A DNA stretch of 64,000 nt, taken from assembly GCA_025716855.1 (NCBI GenBank), contig JAIXMQ010000055.1:124001-188000 (forward strand), written 5' to 3'. Source of the DNA: Pilaira anomala. Taxonomy: Eukaryota > Mucoromycota > Mucoromycetes > Mucorales > Mucoraceae. How positions within the stretch are numbered: position 1 is the stretch's first letter; every line of letters starts with the position of its first letter. Below are positions 11,449-21,858 of this stretch, one piece after another. The notes beneath the pieces are model-generated. The model saw nothing but the letters and a program-made list of their open reading frames with translations. It did no database searches and was not told the DNA's origin. Made by a program: the position numbers and the translations under genes.

Positions 11449-12392
11449 CTAAAAGGGCATTCTTGAATCCATTTTCTCACGTAAACTTCTTTCGATTCTC
11501 ATACGAAGTTTAACTTTATATGAATAAACACTGATAGCAAAATATCCCTATACTCAGTGAAATGTGAGTGTGTGTGTGTTACTAAATAAATAATAAGAAT
11601 ACATTTGTATCAACTTACATATACTGCAATCATCACAATTGTAGATAAAGAAGAAAACTTTACTTCACCTTCCCAAGTTCGATTGCAGTTATAAAAATCA
11701 TTCATATTTGAATTAAAATTTTCTGTTGTTGTTGTTATATTTTGTTGTTGAAACAAGATACTATCGAGATTTGCGGACTTTGAATTGATACACCATCGAA
11801 CATAAATGCTCTTTTGTACAATGAATAAAATCGTATTTGCAAATGTAGAGATCAGCAGGATAGGAATGACCATGTTAAAAATAACAGATGCAGCTCGAAT
11901 TCCGTGTGCTGATTTCTATAAGTATAGGGTTAATACCATTTTAAGCTTTTTTTTTTGATTTGATTTTAGTATACTTTACAAGGTAAATAGGAAATAATGT
12001 GCCTAGACTGACACCAAACAAAATCAAATTGATCGTACCAAATAAGTATAAAGCAGTTGGTTCTATATATGAATAAAATGCTACACATACAAATGAGTAT
12101 AATGCTACTTAAAGCAAAGTACTTTTTTTTTTTTTTATATATGTAACTACTTTACGACTTTTTTCTTGAAATGATAAAATAGAAAAATATAAGGATAATC
12201 CCTACAAAAAATATAAGAGTATTAAGGATCTTTTTTGCAGAAAAAAAAAAAATTGTTGCTACTTACAGCCCATATTAAACAAATAAATGTAGCTCCTGCT
12301 CTTAAATGAAGGCAGCCACAACATTTATGAATATAAGGGTTAGTAGAATGAGTTAATTGTTCTCTAAATACGAAACGAGGTCTCATCGACAT
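11449..12392 (-). CDS. Four-helix integral membrane protein, unrecognised (216 aa)
   Basis: Five exons: 12392-12267, 12201-12156, 12062-11980, 11915-11619, 11547-11449. They give 216 residues from MSMRPRFVFREQ to KMDSRMPF. Four hydrophobic segments are visible: AGATFICLIWA with its continuation in exon 2, YLFGTINLILFGVSLGTLF in exon 3, SVIFNMVIPILLISTFA in exon 4, and LSTIVMIAVYGYFAISVY across exons 4 and 5. The loop between helices 3 and 4 is about 60 residues, has two cysteines and possible N-glycosylation sites (NIT, NRT), and is probably lumenal or extracellular. The ends are basic, so both termini are probably cytosolic. The layout resembles tetraspan membrane proteins, but no CCG tetraspanin loop motif is present. 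It is divergently arranged with the Nudix gene. Function unknown. Confidence 0.72.
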
Positions 12393-12707
12393 TTTTTTTT
12401 TATATATATATAATGGGAATAAAAGTGAAAGAAATGAAAAAAATAGAAAAACCAAGTAAAAACAACAACAACAACAACAAAAAAAAGCTGTCAATAACGT
12501 CTACTTTTGTGTCGAATGAAAACATTTACCATAAATTGGCTTATTATGTATACAATGTGTACGTACTGTGTGTGTGTGTAGCAATTAAAAATAAAAATTG
12601 GGGGGAGGGGGGAGGGGGAGGGATCTAAAATAATAAAAAATATTTCCCTGTTCGTTAGTTACTCAGATTTTTAGTCCTTTTTTTTTTATCTATTTTATTA
12701 CCTTATT
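12393..12707. promoter_or_regulatory. Divergent promoter region between membrane-protein and Nudix genes
   Basis: These 315 bases separate two ATGs pointing away from each other. They contain A-rich runs, (CAA)n near 12463, a G-rich plus-strand run (GGGGGAGGGGGGAGGGGGAG) at about 12600-12621, and pyrimidine-rich DNA just before the Nudix ATG. No specific factor site is claimed. Confidence 0.4.
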
Positions 12708-13557
12708 ATGCTATCTCGTACAGCGCCTATTGTATTTGATACAGCTACCTTATCATTATTTAGTAAAAGACTTTTAAACTGTCCTAAATTTAAACTAAAG
12801 TATAAACCAGACGCAAAAGAAGCTGCTGTACTTGTACCTTTATGTGTAATAGAAGGTAAACCAAGTGTATTGTTTACTGTTCGCAATCTTACCATGAGAA
12901 CTCATCGAGGAGAGATTAGGTATAGAGAAAGAGTCCCTTTTATATATATATATATATATACATGCAAAGACTAATTTTTTATTTCTTAATATAGTTTTCC
13001 AGGAGGAAAAGAAGGTAAAGAAGTGATACAGAAAATAAAGCAGAAAAAAACTTACCCTCCAAAAAAAAAACACACACACACACACAGAACCTGAAGACCC
13101 TACGTTATTACATACGGCTTTAAGAGAAACAGTAGAAGAAATTGGATTAAAACCATCCGAAGTGGACGTTTTAGGATGTTACTCTACATTACCAAATAAA
13201 ACAGGTTCACTTCGTGTGCATCCTTATGTAGGTTTTATTCGGACAGAAAGAAAGGATTTGTTGACCAAATTCAATCCGGATGAAGTCTCGAGTGTATTTA
13301 CTTTACCTATTGACTACTTGATTGACCCAGAAGTTCGTGTAGTGAAACAGTTTAGGGAGAGTCAACATAAATATACCGTCTTTAAGTTGCCTGATCATAT
13401 CCATGGTGATAAAGAATTGTGGGGATTAACTAGTTTTATTTTGGATGGTATGAAAATTTTGATGTAAATTAGAAAAATTCATGATTATCTAATCACCCCC
13501 CCCCCTTTTTTTTTGTTAGGTGTGCTTCGTAAAATTATGCCTGAACGATATCCTTAG
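12708..13557 (+). CDS. PCD1: Nudix hydrolase, CoA pyrophosphatase-like (PCD1/NUDT7-8 type)
   Basis: Four exons, 12708-12919, 12995-13014, 13088-13447 and 13520-13557, encode 209 residues. Exon 2 is a 20-base micro-exon reading FPGGKE; with it the frame forms an uninterrupted Nudix box, GGKEEPED followed by ALRETVEEIGL, which fits G-x5-E-x7-R-E-x2-E-E-x-G. The upstream AAVLVPLCVIEGKPSVLFTVRN and TMRTHRGEI strands and the downstream NPDEVSSVFTLPIDYL text are typical of the CoA-diphosphatase branch. These enzymes cleave CoA and acyl-CoA to 4'-phosphopantetheine derivatives and 3',5'-ADP, usually in peroxisomes or mitochondria. The C-terminus (ERYP) is not an obvious SKL-type peroxisomal signal. 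The assignment to the branch is by motif; the substrate is inferred. Confidence 0.85.
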
Positions 13558-13919
13558 ATGTATAGATTAATAGAACCCTTTTTTTTTTTTACCTTGAATT
13601 GAGAGAGAGAGAGAGAGAGAGAGAAAAAATAAATTAACCTCTAAAAAGCATTCTGTTGTGTACCTTATATCTGTCTGTGTGTATATAATATACAGGGGGG
13701 GGGGGGAAAGCTTTTGTATGATTAAATTTTCTATGTATCGCTCAGGTAATATAATAAATTTTGCTGATATGATATCACAATAAGAATTAATGTTTGTAAA
13801 CAAAAATCGGATCAATGATCAACTTATGCATTGTTACAATGTAAATCAAAATAAAGACTCCTTTTTTTCTCCGTTCATTCTGATCAAATACTCTTTTTTT
13901 TTTTTTCTTACTCTTTTAA

Positions 13920-13950
<31 letters not shown>

Positions 13951-14103
13951 GGTTACATACTTAATAAACAAAGTAAAGCATATACTCTTCTTTTACATTT
14001 ATTCTTGTTCGTGTGTTAATATACGATATTGCTGTTGTGCGTGTCTCTGTGGTCTTTTAACTATATATATATACATAATTTTTTCTAATTATAAGAAAAA
14101 AAA
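13558..14103. other. Intergenic stretch between the Nudix and lactate permease genes
   Basis: No gene is supported. The interval contains (GA)n at about 13601-13624, a G11 run near 13696, and two long T tracts at about 13896 and 13922-13950. The 80 bases before the permease ATG are T-rich with a TATATATATA stretch near 14063-14074 that could serve as a TATA element. Confidence 0.45.
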
Positions 14104-14293
14104 ATGTCATTGGGTCATCCTCCTCCAGACGATATTATTCAATCAGGAATCTTTATTCAACAATTAACACCAATAGGTGATAGTTTGATTGGATCTTTCT
14201 TTGTAGGTATACTTCCGTTACTTGTCGTTTTAGTGTTACTTGGTATATTTCGAATTCCTGCTTATTATGCTTCTTTTACTGGTCTTGTTGTAT

Positions 14294-14324
<31 letters not shown>

Positions 14325-16479
14325 GAATAAACCCCCCTTTTTTTTTCTTATATTTACATATTTATTTTTAGTGTATTTATTGCTATCTTTGGTTGGAAAA
14401 TGCCAGCCACACAAGCATTTGAATCAATTGGAAACGGTATTGTGTATGCGAACTGGCCTATTATGTGGATTGTATTCAATGCAATGTAAATAATAATAAT
14501 TTATCCTAATTCAGTTATATGATCAATACTCATCAGTAGTATTCAATTTTTTTTTTTTTTTTGGACATTCCTACATATAGGTATATCTATAATATAACGG
14601 TTCGATCTGGTATATTTCATTTGTTTCGACAATGGATGATTTCAAGTACACCAGCAGATATGCGAGTCATTTTAATCATTGTTGGTTTTTGCTTTGGTGC
14701 ACTATTAGAAGGTGTAGCAGGATTTGGTGTACCTGGAGCAATTTGTTCTTCTATTATGGTTTCACTCGGGTAATGTATTATATATATAAAAATGATATAT
14801 ATATATATATATATATTGATCCCCACATTATATACATGATAGATTTGATCCAGTCGATGCACTTGTCTATACACTTATATTTGATACAACCCCTGTAGCA
14901 TTTGGAGCATTAGGTACACCTGTCACGACGTTAGCCTCATTGACAGGGTTACCAGTTTTATCATTATCAGCCATGATGGGAAGACAATTACCACTGGTGA
15001 GTCTCTTTTTACCGGCGTATGCATTGATCTTTTATGCAGGACCTCGAGCAGGATGGATCGAATGTTGGCCGATGGCGGTGGTGGCTGGTATTTCATTTGC
15101 GGTAGTGCAAGCAATTTTTGCTAATTTTGTCGGACCTGAGTTACCTGACTTGATTGCAGGCTTGGTTTCATTGATGGCTGTGATCTGGTTTGTACAGTAT
15201 TGGAAACCACCGTATCGACCTGAATTTGAAGCCAATGTGAATTCGATCTTACATGATGGTCCATTAATAAAGCAGCAGCAAGAGGAAACGATAGAAGAGA
15301 TACCTCAACAACAAGAAGGTAATAAACAATGTGTTCAATACGATGTTCAAAAGACCTCCAATGTATCTTCACAAGAAGAAGAGGCATGTCCTACATTTGA
15401 AAAATTGTCTTGGAAATTAACTGCATTGGCCTGGAGTCCTTGGTTAATTATTGTGATTGTTGTCATCATGTAACAGTTGTATTATCTAAAAATAGAAGAA
15501 GGAAAAAAAAATAATTAATCCCTTATTTATTATAGATGGACATTTGTAGAAGTATCTACAAAAGGACAAATAAAAGTAGAATGGCCACATTTACATCAAC
15601 AGGTACAAAAAAAAAAATTATGATTTATAATTAGATTAATTGGATTTAAAAAAAAAAAAAAAATTGTAGGTTTGGCTTACACTGTACGGTAAAAAATATG
15701 ATGCAATTTGGGTCTTTCAGCCTCTGGGAACAGGAACAGCCATCTTGGTTTCTTCTATACCATTTTCAGCCTTAGTATTGCTTCATGGAGTTCATCCCCG
15801 TGTATTTACCGCAGCATTAAAAGATACCTTTGTACAACTGTATAAGCCCATTGTAACCGTTTCGTTTATTATGGCTTTTGCATATTTGTACAATTATTCA
15901 GGTACGACACATGAAATATATTACCCTTTTTGGAATTATATCAACTAAAAATTAAATCAACCAAAAAAAAAAAAAAATTTAATTCTAGGCATTGTATATA
16001 CTATAGGATATCAACTGGCTTCAGTTGGTAAAGCATTTCCATTTGTTTCTGCTTGGCTTGGTTGGGTTGGTAAAGTATATAATGCAGTCTGTAAAATGAA
16101 TTGAAAAAAAAAATATATACAACAGTTTATATATATATATATTCACACCATGTAATATCTATTTTATTTAGCTTGCTTTTTATCAGGTAGTGATACATCA
16201 GCCAATTCACTTTTTGGTAACTTACAAGTGGTTGCAGCAAGAGAGATTGGATTATCGGCAGTACTCATGGCAGCCACGAATTCCAGTGGGGCTGTCACGT
16301 CCAAGATGATTTCTCCACAAAACTTAACTACAGGTGTTTCTACCATTGGATTACAAGGACAAGAGGGACGTATCTTGAGAAGAACAATCTTGCATTCGAT
16401 TGTCATGTGTTGTTTCATGGGCATCATTGCATGTATTCAACAATACGCTATACCGGGTATTATCCCTTCAGAAACTTGA
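14104..16479 (+). CDS. L-lactate permease, LctP/LldP family
   Basis: Eight exons (14104-14294, 14372-14485, 14581-14769, 14843-15469, 15536-15602, 15670-15901, 15989-16069, 16172-16479) encode 602 residues. The protein is rich in membrane helices throughout. It carries the hallmarks of the LctP family: GALLEGVAGFGVPGAI, FDTTPVAFGALGTPV, FLSGSDTSANSLFGNLQ and AATNSSGAVTSKMISPQN near the C-terminus. In bacteria LctP/LldP imports L-lactate, D-lactate and glycolate with protons. Here a long hydrophilic, Gln/Glu-rich insert (about residues 270-330) separates the two halves. The genuine introns, AT-rich codon use and fungal neighbours show that it is a settled nuclear gene rather than contamination. 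Lactate uptake by the fungus is inferred from the family. Confidence 0.92.
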
Positions 16480-18081
16480 TTACGTAAAAGAGGGGACACT
16501 ACTGCTCTTTTTTTTTTTAAAAAAAAAAAAAACTTTAATATTTTATAATTCAAATGTATTTCGTCCTACCGTAATATAAGTTTAGATGTAACACGAATAC
16601 ACAATGAGTTTAATATTTTTTTTTTTTTTTTAAAAAAAAAAAAAGGGAACTTTTTGTTTTATTGTGGCAAGTAAAGTGTGTAATACATTTTTTTTTTTTT
16701 TCGTGTTCTTGAGAAAAACAAGTTTGGGATTTTTATTTGCAATTGTAGATCCATGCATGATATTGATACCTGTACAACTTATGTAACAATACAAAAAAAA
16801 AAGGAATTGCATAGAATGGATATTGAATCCATATAATTGATATATATAAGTTTCAATAGATTACGCGACATGATGATTTCATTAAAAAAAAAAAACCCAA
16901 AAAAAAAAAAAAGATGTGTAATGAAAGTTAATCTAACAATAGGATCAAATTATTCTTTATCAAGAAGAAAGTATTACTAAAAATAAAACGATACATGAAC
17001 TACACACACAGAAAAAAAAAAAAAAACCGTTATGACGAACACAAAAAATGTATTTATAAATTAACTTTTAAATGAACGCTTTTTTTTTTTATTTTTTTAC
17101 TTTATTTTTTAAAAAGAAAAAAAAAATGAGCACACGATAGTGATAAAATTATCTACATATAAAGGTTTATGATTAGCATGATTTTTTTTTTTAAAAAAAA
17201 AAAAATAAGAGCGTTCTATAGAGGGTTGTTTTTACTACTATTGATATTTATTTTACCTTATATTTATTTAAAATTCCATTTAAACTCATGCAATACACAA
17301 CAACTTATTTTTAGAAATTCACTTTATTTACCCAGAGTTTTGTAAACCTGTCAAGCGTTTTTTTATATAAAATATACACACGTACGGCGAAAACTAAAAA
17401 AAATCATTGCGATTTTTTTTTTTTTTTTTTTAGCCTCAGTCTCAAGTAAAAAAAAAAATGGTACTTATTACAATAATCTATAAATTGACTTTTATAGAAT
17501 TGAACTGATGCTGTTTTTACTCTATTCCAGCGACTCGGTTTACTCGTTACTTACACTGAACAAAAGGAGGATAGATAGAATCTATATATAACACTTGATC
17601 TACATAATAAAATATATTTATAAATTATTTACCCTATTGTACCTTGAAAAAAAATTTTTTTTGAACTGCCACACAAAACGTGGTTCAAAAAAAAAAAAAA
17701 AAATTATACGGTTGTGTGCACTTTGATAGCGGGATAGAAAATTAACATTGAACTCTATAGATCACACATTTAACAATTAAGCATATGATGAAGGTTTCTC
17801 AGAGCAGTGAGTGAATGAGTTGGCGCACCGACTTTAAGCTACCGAATTCACTTGAGTTTATTTTTAAACTTTTTTTTTTTTTTTTTTTTGATTTATATAA
17901 CCAGGTGAGTTTTTTCATATTCTCTTTTTTTTTTCTTCTTTTCTTTTCTTTTTTTTTTTTCGTATTAAATTAAGAATTATATGAATTTCATAAAGTTCAC
18001 TTGTATTTCTATAAAAAAAAATTGAAATTCTCTTTGTTTGCGTCTCTCTCGTTCTTTTCCTCACTCTCTACTAGATAATTT
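16480..18081. other. Intergenic stretch, 1.6 kb, A/T-tract rich
   Basis: No supported gene. It has many A and T tracts, including T-run/A-run palindromes at about 16509-16532, 16617-16645 and 17181-17204. The last 200 bases before the next gene are strongly pyrimidine-rich (TTTTCTTC and CTCTCTC text), as expected of a fungal core promoter. Confidence 0.5.
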
Positions 18082-19247
18082 ATGTCTCCGAAAATAATGA
18101 ACAAAGTAAAAGAAGATCAAGGTGATTCCACCATGTCTGAATCATATTACCCATCTCTCCATTCAAGAACTCTAAGTGACCTTTCGGTAGACGAAATACT
18201 CTTTAAATATCAAGACAATTCACAATTACTAAATCATATCCTTGTTGCCAAAGCACAAGAAGATAAGGTAATACAAAAAAAAAAAACGAAGTGCCCTTTT
18301 TTTTTTATTTTATGGGGAAAATCAACATTTAACAATTTTTATCTCTATTTTTTTTTTTTTTTACAGAGACGTACTGCAGAAGAAATGCGACAAGTTGAAG
18401 AAGCGCGTTTACAAACAAAGTATATCGAGTTTGAATTAACTCATAGACAAGAAAACAATAATGCCTATGGTAAATTCATGTATTATTTAATTAAAAATAA
18501 ACATAATGTACTAAACCACATAATAATCATAATAATAAAGCTCAAAATGCAGACCATGGTACAGCCTCAATTTTTGATACTTCATTCATGGATCACCAAG
18601 ATCAATTCACGGATCCAATTGACAATGGATCTTCCTTAAAAAGAATGGACAATTCACCTTTATTTAATAGCTCTGATTTTCAATACACGATGCAACCACC
18701 CGAGTCTACAACCAGTGTATCTTCTTCTCCTCTCTCTACGGTAGATTTTATGTCACCTTCTAATTTTGATCTGTATGGAGAGAACATGATAGTTTCTTCT
18801 TCACCTCCACCATCAGAAGATTTACCATTATTTCCACCTACTACTACTACTACTACTACTACTAGTAGTAGTAAATCAAGTAAAAGCAATAAAGGTAAAA
18901 AAAAGTCTACGAGTACTTCATCACCTACGACGAAAAACATGCATCGAACATTATCTTATGAAAGTGTAATGACGCTCAGTGATTTGAATATAAGACCCAA
19001 ATCCGTCTCTCCTCCTCCTCCTCCACCGCCTCCACAGCCTCCTTTAGATCACGATAAAGTAATGGAGGCACTTCGGGCTAAATTACGTAAATCAAGTTCA
19101 CCTTATCAGAATAATCGACGAAAGCCTTCGCCCGAACCTGTGGTGCCTCCTCCCAATACGTATCCTACTACGGGAGTCTTATTATTGAATTTAAAAAATC
19201 GTCGTCGTAAAACATCTGTTACAAAACGAAGTAGTTCTGCTAAATAA
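18082..19247 (+). CDS. Unrecognised Ser/Pro-rich, possibly nuclear protein (331 aa)
   Basis: Three exons, 18082-18267, 18367-18469 and 18541-19247, give 331 residues. The N-terminal part (about residues 30-95) is a charged helical region (SVDEILFKYQDNSQLLNHIL, then RRTAEEMRQVEEARLQTKY) with coiled-coil character, crossed by the first intron. The remaining two thirds are low complexity: poly-Thr and poly-Ser near 18838-18870, Lys-rich KKKST, a poly-Pro run near 19010-19035, and a basic tail (NRRRKTSVTKRSSSAK) that looks like a nuclear localisation signal. The LDHDKVMEALRAKLRKSSS segment resembles a WH2-like actin-binding motif, but this is a guess. Regulatory or nuclear role inferred only. Confidence 0.7.
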
Positions 19248-19507
19248 TTATTTATTATACATATCTTTTTTATTATTATTATTATTCCATTATATACTTT
19301 TCTTTCCCTCCTCCTCCTCCTCCTTCTCTTCCTCCTCCTCTACCTACACACTCCTCCTCCCTTTTTTTTTTAAAAAAAAAAAACTTTGTATTTATTATCC
19401 CCATTATCCTTTTTGTTATAGACACACTCCTTTTTTTTTTCTTCCATCATTTATACACATTCTTTTTATATATATATATATACTATTTTAAATATCCATG
19501 CTATCCC

Positions 19508-19540
<33 letters not shown>

Positions 19541-21321
19541 ACTTATATACAAGATCACATTATATACATATTAGTCTTTTTTTATTCTCTCTCTCTCCTT
19601 TCCTTTAAATATTATGCTTTTTTTTTAAAAAATAAAAAATAAAATATCATGTAGTAAAAATTCGTGCTTTTATTCAAATCTTTCTGTTTTCTGTCCTCCC
19701 CTCCTCCTAAAAATAAAACGAAATGAAATCAAGATGAATTACCCGGGTAATAATACTATTATAAAATGAAACTTAACCCGTATTGAAGCGAAATGACAGT
19801 AAAAAAAAAAAAAAAAATGTCAATTGTAAATTATACTTTTGATACTCAATTTAAAATCGTAGTATCGAATGTGAAAAGAAAAAAAAAACTATATATCTGC
19901 TGGAATTTAAAGTTTTTGTATAATATTAAAAGAGATTCTCTCTCTCTCTCTCTTTCTTTTTTTTTTCAATTCGATTTTGAAGTGGATAGAAGTGTATAGT
20001 ATAAGACTATGAACATTCGTTTTTATTCATTTGAAGTGTATGAGTTTCTTGCCCTTGTGAGTTTTCTTCTTCAATTATAGGAACCCTTTTTTTTTTTTTT
20101 TACATCACTCTACTTTATTTTACTTCTTTTTTAAAACGCAGTTTGTGTTTTTTTTATTTTTAGTGTGACCCACAAAAAGGGAGAAAAAAGGAGGGCAAGT
20201 AAAAATAGTTTTTCTGTATTACGTTTATGGGGATTTTTTTTTTTTTTCAAATACGTAATTAGAAAAAAGTAGTGTTTTTGTAATAAAAAAAACTTAATAA
20301 ATAGTTTTTTTTAAAAAAAAAAAAAAAGCTAGGATTTTCTGTAAAAAAAAGGTCCTCTTTTTCCTCACTTGAGATATACCGATTGAAAAAAAAAAAAAAA
20401 AATCTTGCGTAACTCATTAAAAAAAAGAAAGATCTAGCATACACGCGCTCAATCTTAAATCAGCCTCTTTCTGATCGAAAGGTAACAGCACAGGCTTAAA
20501 TAACAAGTCGCAGAAAGTTTAAATTCATTTTTCAAAAAAAAAAAAAAAAAACTTTTATGCTAAAAAAAGTCGGAAGATAGTTTTTTCGAAATTGAACTGA
20601 AAATAGACTTTGTTACACGATCTGTGTAAAGTAAAGAGAGAGAAATGTGTGTTCATTTTAATTGATTAATGACAAAACAAAATTATTTCCAGTTTTATGA
20701 GATCAACTGTAACACATGAAAAGAGAGAGAGAGAGAGAGAAAAAAAAAAAAAAAGAAGCATTTTCACTTTTGTGCCACATACACTCATTGTGAATTTATC
20801 ATTTTTATATGTACACTCTCGCGGCACTAAATTTTCACTTTTGTGCCACATACACTCAATTGTAAATTATCATTTTATATATGTATACTCTCGCGGCACT
20901 AATTTTTCACTTTTTTTCTCGATTTTTTTTTCCCCAATCATTTTACTTTGCTTTTACTCAATATATTTCAACTTTTTTTTTTTTTTTTTTTCCTCCTGTA
21001 TGTATACATTTGCCAATAAAAACAATACAATTTTTTTATTTCTAATTACTATACTTTTAGTGAGAAAAAACTATATTGTACTCAAGCAAGTTTTTTTATG
21101 GTATATTGGTTGTAATTAAAAAAAAAAAAACGAATAGGTTACAGCACTGATCTCGTTTGTGTTTTTAGCAAAGATGCAATGCTAATATATTGTCAATGTT
21201 ATTTGAAGGACGGTACAGCATTCTTGAGTCTAAAAAAGCAGAAGCCGTTCTTAGTTGCATATGAAAGGAATTCTAAAATAAATGGTTTAATTATGCAAAG
21301 TTATAAAAAAAAATCTCACTG

Positions 21322-21374
<53 letters not shown>

Positions 21375-21858
21375 ATTGACAGCATGGTAAGATATGTACG
21401 TTTTTTTTTTCCATTTTCTTGAAACAATCTCTCTCTACTTATGCATGAGTATAAAAATCAAGCAAGAGAGATTAAAGCGGTAAAACAGTATAAAGAATAA
21501 ATTCTTATTTGAAAATAAAAAAAATACAAAGTAAAAAGAGTGAGATAAAAGATGAAATATATACTTTTTTTTTTTTTTTTTGTGATGTGTACGCGTACAA
21601 AACTTGGTCTTAACTAAAAAAAGTACAGAAAAAGAAGCACCTTTTTGCTGCTGCATAAACAAAACATCAACTGAGTCATAAAAAGTAACCACTTTATAGG
21701 TGCAGCAGCAGAGATAAAAAAAAAAAAAAATTTCTTATTCAATATTCATACCCAACTTTTTTGTTGTTTTTGTCCCTGTTTATCTTTTTTTAGAAAAAAA
21801 AAAAAAAATTTCTTTTTTTATCTCTCTCTCTCTCTTTTTTTTAAAACAAAAAAAAAAA
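19248..21858. other. Intergenic stretch, 2.6 kb
   Basis: I see no supported gene. The first 350 bases downstream of the previous gene are CT-rich, with (TC)n at about 19515-19540. Long T or A runs recur, for example near 20083-20101, 20525-20550 and 21337-21371. A two-copy tandem repeat is annotated separately at 20761-20902. Pyrimidine-rich DNA precedes the next ATG at 21859. Confidence 0.5.
20761..20902. repeat. Tandem direct repeat, two ~71-base units
   Basis: Unit 1 (20761-20831) and unit 2 (20832-20902) both run from TTTTCACTTTTGTGCCACAT through TACACTCA to CTCTCGCGGCACTAA, and differ by a few substitutions and small indels. A third copy begins (TTTTTCACTTTT at about 20903) and then degenerates. 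Each unit carries TGTGCCAC and CGCGGCAC words, unusually GC-rich for this background. Confidence 0.85.

Noticed and set aside
16480..18081. Search for tRNA genes in the long intergenic stretches
   Set aside because: No GGTTCRANNCC-type T-arm with matching acceptor stems was found here or in the other gene-free intervals by eye.
18680..18940. Antisense frame with poly-Leu and poly-Val over the Ser/Pro-rich gene
   Set aside because: Mirror of poly-Thr/Ser codons in the real gene.
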